From CAZLKN01 sp964560135 (GTDB lineage Bacteria > Actinomycetota > JAICYB01): a DNA stretch of 25,033 nt. Shown here piece by piece: positions 9,771-17,218 of the stretch; the stretch's first letter is position 1, and every line of letters begins with the position of its first letter. Where the stretch lies: positions 1-25,033 of the forward strand of contig CAZLKN010000045.1 in assembly GCA_964560135.1 (NCBI GenBank), given 5' to 3'. The position numbers and the translations under genes were made by a program. The notes under the pieces were generated by a model. That model was not told the DNA's origin, made no database searches, and worked only from the letters and a program-made list of their open reading frames with translations.

Positions 9771-9881
9771 CTAGCCCTCCTTCGTCGTGGCCGAGGCGCA
9801 GGCCTCGAGGAGGCCCGGCCAGCCGTCCTTCTCACCATAGCGGTCGGCCGGCCGATCCCGGACCTTCGCGATCTCATCCGG
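9771..9881 (-). pseudogene. Coding-like 36-codon tail between cupin and DinB-type genes; possible gene remnant
   Basis: In the same frame as the cupin, directly after its TGA, an open stretch of 36 codons runs to a TAG two bases before the next ATG. It has no start codon. Third positions are almost all G or C, and the translation is protein-like (for example ADRYGEKDGWPGLLEACAS near its end). It also contains the perfect inverted repeat CGAGGC-GCAG-GCCTCG (9792-9807). It may be the 3' remnant of a lost gene; the ending faintly recalls C-termini of SRPBCC/AHSA1 proteins, which often precede TIGR03086 genes. It could also be a former C-terminal extension of the cupin cut off by the TGA, or chance openness in G+C-rich DNA. 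Confidence 0.3.
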
Positions 9882-10271
9882 TCAGGACCGGACGTGGCGG
9901 ATGACCCGCAGCAATCCCGCGGGTGGCCGGTCACCACGGCGGCGGACCGCCACCAGACGGACCGGGATCTGGCCGGGGTTGCGCAGCGCGCGCAGGGGGA
10001 GCCGGCCGAGCACGATGAGATCGCCCGCGCGGAAGGTGTGCCGCCCGCCGGCACGGCAGTCCACCTCGAGAACACCCTGCACGATGAGGACCAGCGCCCC
10101 GGCCCACCGGGCGGCGCCGGTGGGCCGGGCGACCCCGGGTGCCAGCGTGAGCTGCCAGCGCTCGAACGTCGACGGGAGATCGGGTCGTGTCACGAGGGCG
10201 GCCAGCTCGCCGTCGTCCTTGCTCTGGACCGCACCGGGCCGTCCGTCGGCCGGCGGCTCCGGAGTAGTCAC
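9882..10271 (-). CDS. Small cupin-like protein
   Basis: 129 aa from GTG at 10271, four bases beyond the stop of the VOC gene, with AGGAG ten bases upstream. The open frame runs further upstream to 10469 but only in antiphase to the VOC gene. The middle part (WQLTLAPGVARPTGAARWAG, VLIVQGVLEVDCRAGGRHTFRAGDLIVLG) has the spacing of a single cupin barrel: a first strand pair, a VQGxLEV turn and a GxxxFRAGDLI motif. The His pair that binds metal in classical cupins is absent, so it may be a binding rather than catalytic barrel. It is co-transcribed with the VOC gene. Function unknown. Confidence 0.6.
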   Translation of the reverse strand: MTTPEPPADGRPGAVQSKDDGELAALVTRPDLPSTFERWQLTLAPGVARPTGAARWAGALVLIVQGVLEVDCRAGGRHTFRAGDLIVLGRLPLRALRNPGQIPVRLVAVRRRGDRPPAGLLRVIRHVRS

Positions 10272-10275
10272 CTCG

Positions 10276-10680
10276 TCATCGCTCCTGGACCGCTGATGCC
10301 TTCTCCATCGCCGCGCGGTGCTCCTCGGAGAGCTCGATGAGCTGGACGTAGTTACCGTCGGGGTCGACGGCCGTGGCGAACAGGCTGCCCTCACGGTCCT
10401 CGAGCTCCGCCAGCCACCCCGCCCCCAACCCCTCCAGCCTCGCCACCAGCCCGCGGGCGTCGGCGACATCGAAGTTCAGGATCATCCGCCCGGGCTCAGG
10501 ATTGGTGGCCGACACGTCGTCGCGACGGTCGATGAGCAGATGGAAGCCGCCGAACCGCAGGACCCGGTAACCGTCGACCCGGGTGTCCTCGGCCGGATCG
10601 AGCGCGGCGGCGTACCAGTCGCCGAGGCGCTCCGGGTCGGAGCTGGCCAGCAGCATGCTGTCCAAGGTGGGGTGTTTCAT
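10276..10680 (-). CDS. VOC (glyoxalase/bleomycin-resistance fold) family protein
   Basis: 134 aa with the paired beta-alpha-beta-beta-beta pattern of the vicinal oxygen chelate fold. The first half is LDSMLLASSDPERLGDWYAAAL to FGGFHLLIDRR. The second half is ILNFDVADARGLVARLEGLG to TAVDPDGNYVQLIEL, whose DPDGNYVQLIEL is the family's last strand with the conserved Glu. No N-terminal metal His is visible, so an enzymatic glyoxalase role is doubtful. The start ATG at 10680 has AAGGAGG five bases upstream. It is the first gene of a VOC-cupin unit, divergent from the membrane protein at 10813 across a 132-base gap in which no clear promoter pair could be defined. Confidence 0.78.
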   Translation of the reverse strand: MKHPTLDSMLLASSDPERLGDWYAAALDPAEDTRVDGYRVLRFGGFHLLIDRRDDVSATNPEPGRMILNFDVADARGLVARLEGLGAGWLAELEDREGSLFATAVDPDGNYVQLIELSEEHRAAMEKASAVQER

Positions 10681-10812
10681 GACAACCTCCTTCTCGGTCG
10701 GTCCCGGGTACAGGCTTCACTCGGGTTGACCGTCCGGGAGGCGCAAACTCATCGCTGGGTCATCGATCCATCCAGATGCACGACACGGGAGGACCAACGA
10801 AAGGAGTCGGTC

Positions 10813-11220
10813 ATGTCACCCACGAGGCTGCTTCCGGCCATCGCGTTCTTCTCGCTGGTGACCGTGGAGGTCGGGGGCTGGTCGCTGCTCGGACTCATCG
10901 GACGTGACGTCCTCAGCCCCTTCGAGGAGCGCTTCTTCCGAGCCGGACACGCCCATGCCGGCGTCCTTCTGGTGCTGGCGCTGGTGTCCTTCCTGTTCCT
11001 CGCGCGGACCGACTACTCGGTCCGCGCCCAGTGGATCGTCGGGGTGGCACTGCTGACGGGCATCCTGCTCCAGTCGGGTGGCTTCTTCCTCCACATGGCC
11101 GTGGGGGCCGAGGGGGCCGGCTCGATCGGAACGATCGTCACGCGCACCGGCGCGGTCCTGCTCGCCGCGTCCCTTGTCACGCTCGGAGTGGGGGTGCTCA
11201 GGGCCTCGCCGCAGATGTGA
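10813..11220 (+). CDS. Small four-helix membrane protein with HAHAG motif, unknown function
   Basis: 135 aa. The start ATG at 10813 has AAAGGAG six bases upstream; the long open frame before it is a shadow of the VOC gene. Four hydrophobic segments lie near 7-28, 47-64, 74-96 and 109-129. Residues 42-52 read FRAGHAHAGVL, putting H46 and H48 at the membrane face of helix 2, and H94 (GGFFLHMAVG) ends helix 3. Paired membrane His residues of this kind occur in heme- or copper-binding subunits, but no cytochrome signature is complete, so the function is open. Monocistronic by appearance, followed by a convergent gap with a hairpin. Confidence 0.75.
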   Translation: MSPTRLLPAIAFFSLVTVEVGGWSLLGLIGRDVLSPFEERFFRAGHAHAGVLLVLALVSFLFLARTDYSVRAQWIVGVALLTGILLQSGGFFLHMAVGAEGAGSIGTIVTRTGAVLLAASLVTLGVGVLRASPQM

Positions 11221-11236
11221 CGGCTCCGAGAGCATC

Positions 11237-11264
11237 TTCCACGGCAACGGACCACCCCGTGGAG
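11237..11264. terminator. Hairpin in convergent gap
   Basis: TCCACGG (11238-11244) pairs with CCGTGGA (11257-11263), extendable by a T-G wobble, around a 12-base loop. It lies in the 101-base gap between two convergent genes (membrane protein and cupin), so it could end transcripts from both sides. No T-run is present. Confidence 0.4.
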
Positions 11265-11321
11265 CACAGATCATCGGACCCCACCCGCTCTTCCTGGACC
11301 AGCGCCCGCGTCGGCCGGGGA

Positions 11322-11852
11322 TCAGCCTACGGGCGGCGGCGGTGTCAGCCCGTAGCGGGCCATGACGTCGGGCCACCAGTCGGGTTCCGACATCGGAAGG
11401 CCGTAGCGCTCGGCCAACTCGCCTACGCGTGAGAGGTCGGGAGGGCCGGCCTCGTTCATGTCAGCGATGCCGCGGAAGAACTCCTCGAATCCCGGCGGGG
11501 TGATCACCTCGATCATCCGGGCGGGCGTGTCGCCGGCGTTCCACATGGCGTGGACCTCGCCGTGGGGTTTGATGATGTAACCGCCGGGCCCGAGCACGAC
11601 CTCCTGGTCCTCGGACCGGAACCCCAGCTCGCCCTCGAGCACGATCGAGATCTCGTCCTCGCGGGTGTGCATGTGGGGAAGGACAAACGCACCGACCTCA
11701 ACGGGATGCTCGACGATCGACAGCGCACCGCCCGTGTCCTCGCCATCGATCTTGAACACGACGTCCCATCCCGGGAGCAGCGCGCCGCGGCGGCCCTCCC
11801 CCGGTTGGACGACCTTCACCCTGCTGGCAGTCGGTGCTTGCCTGAGGGTCAT
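11322..11852 (-). CDS. Metal-binding cupin protein (quercetinase-like single cupin)
   Basis: 176 aa from ATG at 11852, preceded by AAGGAGG four bases upstream; the open frame further upstream crosses the operator and is rejected. Both cupin motifs are complete. Motif 1 is HMHTREDE with ligands H60, H62, E67; motif 2 is GYIIKPHGEVHAMWN with ligand H101 and the usual N105. Complete ligands favour a Mn, Fe or Ni enzyme such as a dioxygenase or isomerase acting on a small organic molecule; quercetin-dioxygenase-like cupins look alike. The C-terminus (SEPDWWPDVMARYGL) recurs in actinobacterial relatives. It is divergent from a TetR gene with a shared operator, so it is probably induced by the TetR ligand, possibly its own substrate. 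Confidence 0.82.
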   Translation of the reverse strand: MTLRQAPTASRVKVVQPGEGRRGALLPGWDVVFKIDGEDTGGALSIVEHPVEVGAFVLPHMHTREDEISIVLEGELGFRSEDQEVVLGPGGYIIKPHGEVHAMWNAGDTPARMIEVITPPGFEEFFRGIADMNEAGPPDLSRVGELAERYGLPMSEPDWWPDVMARYGLTPPPPVG

Positions 11853-11868
11853 GCCTCCTCCTTTTTTG

Positions 11869-11888
11869 AGTGCACAGGGGTGTATACT
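11869..11888. promoter_or_regulatory. TetR-type operator overlapping a TATACT -10 box
   Basis: AGTGCACA-GGGG-TGTATACT is an inverted repeat with six of eight paired positions (AGTnnACA/TGTnnACT). It is centred between the divergent cupin and TetR genes. The right arm contains TATACT (11883-11888), a good -10 box for the TetR gene, so repressor binding would block that promoter and probably the cupin promoter too. No good -35 was seen at the proper distance. Confidence 0.6.
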
Positions 11889-11917
11889 GCAACACGGTCC
11901 AAGGAGGCTGTCAACCA

Positions 11918-12538
11918 TTGAGTAAACACTACCGTTCAGCGAACCCTCGGCCCTACCGGATGCGGAAGCGGGCCGAGCAGGTCGAGCAGACGCGACAGCG
12001 GATCGTCGAGGCCGCGGTACGCATGCACACGACGGTCGGTCCGGCGAACACCACGATCAGCGCTCTGGCCGAGGAAGCCGGCGTGACCCGACTCACCGTT
12101 TACCGGCACTTCCCCGATGAGGACAACCTATTCTCCGCCTGCACGCAGCACTGGGCCCGGCAGCACCCGGCCCCCGACCCCGCGGCCTGGCGCGCGATCC
12201 CCGACCTCGAGGAGCGCGCCCGCCGCGCACTCGGCGAGCTGTACGGCTGGTACCGGGAGAATGCCGACGACCTGTTGGTCCTCTACCGCGACATCGACGT
12301 CTGGCCGGCGGCGGCACGGGATGCCGCGCAGGCGATGGTGCAGGCGCTTGCGGACGCGCTCGTCGCCGGGGCAGGGCTCCGGGGTCGCGCCCGGCGGCGC
12401 CTCCGAGCGGCAGCCGCGCACGTGGTCGGCTACTGGACGTGGCGCTCGCTGTGCGTCGAGCAGGGCCTCGGGGACGCCGAGGCGGCGGAGCTGGGGACCC
12501 GACTACTCTCGGTTGCAGGCGGGCGCGACCGCGATTGA
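11918..12538 (+). CDS. TetR-family transcriptional regulator
   Basis: 206 aa from TTG at 11918, with a perfect AAGGAGG ten bases upstream. The next ATG (11960) has no ribosome site, and an ATG at 11870 would put the start inside the operator. The N-terminal helix-turn-helix spans about 27-73: RQRIVEAAVRMHTTVGPANTTISALAEEAGVTRLTVYRHFPDEDNLFSAC, with the TetR-typical TVYRHF. The C-terminal helical domain (80-206) should bind an effector and dimerise; its ligand is unknown. It is divergent from the cupin gene and very likely autoregulatory through the 20-bp operator. The gene ends seven bases before the convergent hydrolase gene. Confidence 0.88.
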   Translation: MSKHYRSANPRPYRMRKRAEQVEQTRQRIVEAAVRMHTTVGPANTTISALAEEAGVTRLTVYRHFPDEDNLFSACTQHWARQHPAPDPAAWRAIPDLEERARRALGELYGWYRENADDLLVLYRDIDVWPAAARDAAQAMVQALADALVAGAGLRGRARRRLRAAAAHVVGYWTWRSLCVEQGLGDAEAAELGTRLLSVAGGRDRD

Positions 12539-12545
12539 AAGCGGA

Positions 12546-13835
12546 TCAGGACTCCGGCGCCACGCCGCACCCCGTCGTACGCATGTCCTCGGAGGTCGCA
12601 CGGGAGCCGGAGCGGGGCTCGGTGAGGAAGCACTTCGAGTGGAAGTAGAAGGACAACCGGTCGGCCACGGGCTTGTCCGCCAGCGTGTAGGGGAGGTTCC
12701 CTCCATAGGGGTCGGCCGATGTAGCCGCCTGCATCGGGTCGAATAGTCCCTGGCTGATGTTGTGGTGGTCGGCGGAGTCATCGAACGTCTCCGCCCTCAG
12801 CCGGGCGAAGGCATCGTCCGCGTCCTTCAGATAGCGGTCGAACCAGGCCAGCGTGTAGTACACGGTCACGATCTCGGCGTACCGGTTGCCCGACAGCAGC
12901 GTCGGCACCCAGTCCAGATGGGTGGCGGCCCGCAGACCGATCTGCATCGTGTCCACTCCCGCGTCGCGGACCCGCAGGAAGTCATCACCCTTGTTACCCG
13001 GCCCGGTGGGATCGGGCGGCTCCTCGTAGGGATGCGGCTGGCAGGCGGGCACCCGCTGACAGTTGTAGTCGGCGAAGAAGAACAGCGCCGGCGTGTCGAT
13101 CGACAGGCCCTCGGGCAGCGGGGAGGACTGGGCCCGGTCCCAGGACACGATCGCCGAGACGCGGGGGTCCTGCTGCCCGAGCCGGCCGGCGATCACGCCG
13201 CCCGCCGAGTGCCCGGCCAGACCCACGCGCCCGCCGTCGAAGTCGGCCGCAAGCCCCTCCCCGGCGTCCAGCCATTCGAGGACGGCGAGCGCTTCCTCGG
13301 TGGTGGGCGACAGCCCGGTGGCGTCGATCGTGACCACGAGGTAGCCCGCCTCCGCCAGCGGCTGGGACGACCACCGGTGCAGCTCCCGGCGGCTGGCTCC
13401 ACCGTGCAGCGTGACCACCGCCGGGTAGGGCGGCTCGAATGCCTGGAGACTCTCTGGTCGCTCCGGACACGATGTTGCCGTGCACGGACGGTACACCTCG
13501 GCTGTGACCTCACCGATCGTCGTCACGTCGTAGCGGAAGCGCACCCCGTCGTGGCGCTCAGGCTGGCGATAGGCGTCGAAGAAGAAGCCCGGGGGCTGTC
13601 CACCGAGGCCCGGGTGTGCCGCCTTGTCGAGATGGCGCTGCTGCGCGCAGAAGATGTTGTGGGTGTCGCGCTCGCGCCAGGCGTCGGTCCCGGGGGCCGG
13701 GTCGCCCGCCGGGCCCTCGCAGTCGACAGGGTCGGCCGGGGGTATCTGCGCGTTCGCCGGCGGCACGGGCAGCCAACCCGCACCGGCCAGCAGCAGCGCG
13801 GCGAGCAAACCAGCGGCGCGACGGTGACCGGTCAT
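12546..13835 (-). CDS. Secreted alpha/beta hydrolase (first of three paralogues)
   Basis: 429 aa. A Sec signal peptide (GHRR, hydrophobic 9-25, cleavage near PANA-Q30) shows export. The predicted catalytic set is S210 in GHSAG, D256 in FFADYN and H306 in AATHLDW, with an oxyanion HGG at about 144-146. YRPCTATSC (115-123) is a probable disulfide and is shared with the two following paralogues. Compared with them it lacks the N-terminal EPIDxWEITHGIDC module and diverges through the middle, so it is the older copy. Likely an esterase, lipase or polyester-type hydrolase; the substrate is unknown. No clear ribosome site precedes ATG 13835. The gap upstream carries one copy of the dispersed 50-bp repeat. 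Confidence 0.82.
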   Translation of the reverse strand: MTGHRRAAGLLAALLLAGAGWLPVPPANAQIPPADPVDCEGPAGDPAPGTDAWRERDTHNIFCAQQRHLDKAAHPGLGGQPPGFFFDAYRQPERHDGVRFRYDVTTIGEVTAEVYRPCTATSCPERPESLQAFEPPYPAVVTLHGGASRRELHRWSSQPLAEAGYLVVTIDATGLSPTTEEALAVLEWLDAGEGLAADFDGGRVGLAGHSAGGVIAGRLGQQDPRVSAIVSWDRAQSSPLPEGLSIDTPALFFFADYNCQRVPACQPHPYEEPPDPTGPGNKGDDFLRVRDAGVDTMQIGLRAATHLDWVPTLLSGNRYAEIVTVYYTLAWFDRYLKDADDAFARLRAETFDDSADHHNISQGLFDPMQAATSADPYGGNLPYTLADKPVADRLSFYFHSKCFLTEPRSGSRATSEDMRTTGCGVAPES

Positions 13836-13853
13836 CGTCGGCGACCCGCGAGG

Positions 13854-13903
13854 TCTGCGGAGCGTTGCGTCTGTCCTACGTGTATGTCACTCCGCGAACG
13901 GCC
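13854..13903. repeat. Dispersed ~50-bp palindrome-ended repeat, copy 1
   Basis: It begins TCTGCGGAGCG and continues through CTACGTGTATG to CTCCGCGAACGGCC. It aligns to 19468-19516 with 38 of 49 aligned bases identical and one single-base gap. The ends form a stem (GCGGAG/CTCCGC here, longer in copy 2). It lies in the 125-base gap between hydrolase genes 2 and 1. Most differences between the copies are C/T transitions. Confidence 0.65.
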
Positions 13904-13960
13904 GGGGAACCCAGCGCGCGGAACGCGCATCGAGGCGGACGCATGCAGGGCCATCGTCGG

Positions 13961-15499
13961 CTACACCACCGGGCAGCCCGTGAACCGCAGGTCGCCGTCG
14001 GCGCCACTGTCGGCGCGCACGGCGACTGCCGAACCCGGCGTGCCGTCGGAGCCGTTCACGTAATCGGGCACCGACACCGAGCAGAACGACCGGAAGTACT
14101 GTGACAGCCGGTCGGTGGTGAACAGACCCTCGATCGTGTACGGCACGTTCCCGCCGTACAGCGGGTCGCCGGAGGTTGCGAGCTGCACGGGGTCGAAGAA
14201 CCCCATGCTGACGGTGTGCTTGTCGATCGACCCCTGCAGGTAACGCATCGCCGTGAGCCGGTCGAAGGCGCCCTGTGCCTGGGCCTGCCGGAACGCCCGC
14301 TCCTCGGATTCGCTACGGTTCCCGGACGTCACCACCTCACCGTCGGTGTCGACGACCAGCTTCCCCTTCAGGTGACGGTCGAGCCACGCCAGCGTGTAGT
14401 AGTTGATCACCGGCTCGGCGAGCCGGTTGCCGGCCAGCGCCCCGACACCGTTGCCGTTCCAGTCGATGTGGCTCGTGGCACGGAGCGTCATGTGGTACAC
14501 GTCCATGCCGCGTGCCTTGTGGTCCTGGTAGGTGTCGAGTCCACGGTCCCGCGTGTCGGGGTAGTCCGTGCGGGCCTCCGTCTGGGGAGCCGAGAAGGCG
14601 CCGTCGGTGCGCTGGTACATGATCGGCGCGCACGCGACACGCGCACCGCTGTCCTCGTCCAGCGCGCAGTTGGCATCGTCCACATCGTCGCCGCCGTCCC
14701 AGGCCACGATCGCGTGCACCCGGGGGTCGCCCTGGTAGCTCCGCGCGGCGGACGAGCCCTGGGAATGGCCCGCGAACGCCACGCGGTCGAGATCGGCCTC
14801 TTCACCGAACACGCCAGACGCATCGGAGGCCAGCCAGCGCAGCACGGCGTCGCCGTTGGCGGCCACCTGCACATTCGGAGCCCCCGGCACCGGGTGCGTG
14901 CCGTTCACCACGATCGCCATGTAGCCGGCCTCCGCGTACACCTGCGCGTTGAACCGGTGATGGGTCATCGTCGCGATGAACCCGTGGAAGATCACCACCA
15001 CCGGGTACGGCGCCTCGAAGCGCTCCAGTCCCTCCGGGAGGCTGCCGCAGGTGCCCGGCGCGCACGGCCGGTAGATCTCCGCCGCCGGCACGTCCGGAAT
15101 CCCGAGGCCGACATCGCCGGCGGGGCCCGCAGGCTTGTAGGTGTAGCGGAACCGCCGCCCGTCGAAGCGGACGGGTTGCCGGTACCAGTCCTCCCCATAG
15201 CGAGCCACGGAGTGGGCGTTCACGTACTGCGGCTGCACCCGGCGGTCGTGGTCCCGCTGCCGCAGGCACTGGAGGCGATCGTCGTCGCGCTCCGTCCACT
15301 CGGGCGTCCCCGGCTCCAGATCCCCGCCGGGGTCACGCGTGCCGTCCGGGCGCACCGGATTGAACCGGTCCCCCACGCAATCGATGCCGTGGGTGATCTC
15401 CCACGTGTCGATCGGTTCCGCCGAGGCGGGGGCCACCGCGAGCAGCGACATCGTCAGGGCTGCGACCACCGCCGCGGAGAGCGTCCGTCCGTTGCGCAT
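13961..15499 (-). CDS. Secreted alpha/beta hydrolase (second paralogue)
   Basis: 512 aa. The signal peptide ends at PASA-E28. The predicted triad is S246 in GHSQG, D299 in QRTDG and H344 in TSHIDW, with oxyanion HG at 172-173. Cys pairs are C146/C151 (YRPCAPGTC), C41, C78, C278/C290, plus FCSVSV and a final TGCP at the C-terminus, which suggests a disulfide-stabilised extracellular enzyme. YYTLAWLDRHLKG following the His is shared by all three paralogues. The ATG at 15499 has CGGAGG six bases upstream. It is separated by only 33 bases from paralogue 3 and is roughly 70-75% identical to it by eye, so a tandem duplication, probably co-transcribed. Confidence 0.85.
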   Translation of the reverse strand: MRNGRTLSAAVVAALTMSLLAVAPASAEPIDTWEITHGIDCVGDRFNPVRPDGTRDPGGDLEPGTPEWTERDDDRLQCLRQRDHDRRVQPQYVNAHSVARYGEDWYRQPVRFDGRRFRYTYKPAGPAGDVGLGIPDVPAAEIYRPCAPGTCGSLPEGLERFEAPYPVVVIFHGFIATMTHHRFNAQVYAEAGYMAIVVNGTHPVPGAPNVQVAANGDAVLRWLASDASGVFGEEADLDRVAFAGHSQGSSAARSYQGDPRVHAIVAWDGGDDVDDANCALDEDSGARVACAPIMYQRTDGAFSAPQTEARTDYPDTRDRGLDTYQDHKARGMDVYHMTLRATSHIDWNGNGVGALAGNRLAEPVINYYTLAWLDRHLKGKLVVDTDGEVVTSGNRSESEERAFRQAQAQGAFDRLTAMRYLQGSIDKHTVSMGFFDPVQLATSGDPLYGGNVPYTIEGLFTTDRLSQYFRSFCSVSVPDYVNGSDGTPGSAVAVRADSGADGDLRFTGCPVV

Positions 15500-15532
15500 G
15501 TCGATCCTCCGTTTGTCCGGGCGTTGTCCGGG

Positions 15533-17068
15533 CTACCCGACCGTCGGGCAGCCGGTGAAGCGCAGGTCTCCCTCGGAGCCGCTGTCGGCGCGGGCCGCCA
15601 CGGATGAGCCGGCAGATCCGTCGGAGCCGTTCACGTAATCGGGCACCGACACCGAGCAGAAGGACCGGTAGTAGGTCGAGAAGCGGTCGGTGGTGAACAG
15701 ACCCTCGATCGTGTAGGGCACGTTCCCGCCGTACAGGGGATCGCCGGAGGTCGCCATCTGCACGGGGTCGTAGAAGCCCTGGCTGACGTTGTGCTTGTCG
15801 ATCGAGCCGGCCGGGAAGCGCATCGCCGTCAGCCGGTCGAAGGCGCCCTGGGCCTGCGCCTGCCGGTAGGCCCGCTCGGCGGCCTCGTCCCGGTTGGAAA
15901 CGGTGATCACGTCGCCGCCGGCGTCGAGGGCGAGCTTGCCCTTCAGGTGCCGGTCGATCCAGGCCAGCGTGTAGTAGTTGATCAGCGGCTCGGCGAGCCG
16001 GTTGCCGGCCAGGGACCCCACGCCGTTGCCGTTCCAGTCGATGTGGCTGGTGGCCCGGAAGGCGACGTGGAACACGTCGATCCCTCGCTGCGTGTGGGCC
16101 TCGTAGGTGGTCAGGCCGCGGTGACGGTTCTCCGGGTAGTCGGTGTACGGAGAGTTCTGGGGGGCCGAGAAGGCACCGTCCGTGCGCTGGTACATGATCG
16201 GCGTGCACGGACGCAGCTCACCGCTGTCGGCGTCCACGGTGCAGTTGTTGTCGGAGATGCTGTCGCCACCGTCCCAGGCCACGATCGTGTGCACCCGCGG
16301 GTCGTTCTGAAACTGCAGCGAGACCCCCGCGCCCTGCGAGTGGCCGGCGAACGCCACGCGGTTCAGATCGGCTTCCTTCGCGAGGGGGTGCTCCTGTGCG
16401 TGGAGCCAGTCGAGCACGGCCTCGCCGGTTTCGGTGTTGGAGAAGTCGGGGGCACCCGTGACCGGGTGGGTGGAGTTCACGGCGATCGTCATGTACCCGG
16501 CCTCGGCGTAGACCTGGGAGTTGAAGCGGTGATGGGTGAGCTGGGCGATCGCGCCGTGGAAGATCACCACCACCGGATAGGGAGGCTCGAAGCGCTCGAG
16601 ATCCGCCGGGAGGCTGCCGCAGGTACCCGGCGCGCACGGCCGGTAGACCTCGGCCGCCTGGACGCCGGGGATCCCGGCCCCCGCGTCGCTGGCCGCGCCG
16701 AGCGGGAAGGAGGTGAGGCGGAAGCGGCGCCCGTCGAAGCGGACGGGCTGCCGGTACCAGTCCTCGCCGTACCGGGCCGAGTTGAGCAGGTAGTGGGGGT
16801 GGAAGCGGCGGTCGTGGTCGCGCTGCCGCGCGCACTCGAGGCGCTCGTCGTCGCGCTCCTCCCAGGCGGCGGTGCCGGGCTCGGGGTCGCCCGCAGGGTC
16901 ACGGGTGCCGTCGGGCCGGACCGGGTTGAAGCGGTCCGCCACGCAGTCGATGCCGTGGGTGATCTCCCAGCTGTCGATCGGTTCCGCCGACGCCGGCGGC
17001 GAGATGAGGAGCGGTCCCCATCCGAGCAGTGCAACGACGAGGACGGCGGTCCAGCGCCTCCGGGCCAT
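15533..17068 (-). CDS. Secreted alpha/beta hydrolase (third paralogue)
   Basis: 511 aa from ATG at 17068, the one that yields a proper signal peptide (MARRRWTAVLVV... to PASA-E29) and has GGGAGG nine bases upstream; an open frame continues to 17257 but has no support. The predicted triad is S244 (GHSQG), D297 (QRTDG) and H342 (TSHIDW), with the same EPIDxWEITHGIDC N-terminal module and Cys pattern as paralogue 2. It leads the three-gene tandem and is divergent from a PucR-type regulator at 17219, which is the likely controller. The substrate is unknown; export plus duplication suggests scavenging of esters or polymers outside the cell. Confidence 0.85.
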   Translation of the reverse strand: MARRRWTAVLVVALLGWGPLLISPPASAEPIDSWEITHGIDCVADRFNPVRPDGTRDPAGDPEPGTAAWEERDDERLECARQRDHDRRFHPHYLLNSARYGEDWYRQPVRFDGRRFRLTSFPLGAASDAGAGIPGVQAAEVYRPCAPGTCGSLPADLERFEPPYPVVVIFHGAIAQLTHHRFNSQVYAEAGYMTIAVNSTHPVTGAPDFSNTETGEAVLDWLHAQEHPLAKEADLNRVAFAGHSQGAGVSLQFQNDPRVHTIVAWDGGDSISDNNCTVDADSGELRPCTPIMYQRTDGAFSAPQNSPYTDYPENRHRGLTTYEAHTQRGIDVFHVAFRATSHIDWNGNGVGSLAGNRLAEPLINYYTLAWIDRHLKGKLALDAGGDVITVSNRDEAAERAYRQAQAQGAFDRLTAMRFPAGSIDKHNVSQGFYDPVQMATSGDPLYGGNVPYTIEGLFTTDRFSTYYRSFCSVSVPDYVNGSDGSAGSSVAARADSGSEGDLRFTGCPTVG

Positions 17069-17218
17069 GGTCGTACCCCTCCCTGTTCGTTCGTGGTCCT
17101 TCCTATGGAGCGTTTCGACCAGACGGGCACGATATCCTCTAGACGTTTCCGCCATTTCCGATGCCTCCGTTCGCCGAAACGGCAGGAGGACGACCACCTG
17201 CCGTCGAATGGAACGGGC

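Noticed and set aside
10726..10750. TTGACC as a -35 box for the gene at 10813
   Set aside because: No acceptable -10 sequence lies 16-18 bases downstream.
11960..12538. ATG 11960 as the TetR start
   Set aside because: It has no ribosome site, while TTG 11918 has a perfect AAGGAGG upstream.
12762..15607. Long plus-strand frames opposite the hydrolase genes
   Set aside because: Both are antisense to proteins with signal peptides and catalytic motifs; they repeat similarly only because the hydrolase genes are paralogues.
17167..17182. CCGTT/AACGG dyad upstream of the PucR gene
   Set aside because: Only five-base arms around a six-base centre, and no promoter relation could be made out; too weak to list as an operator.
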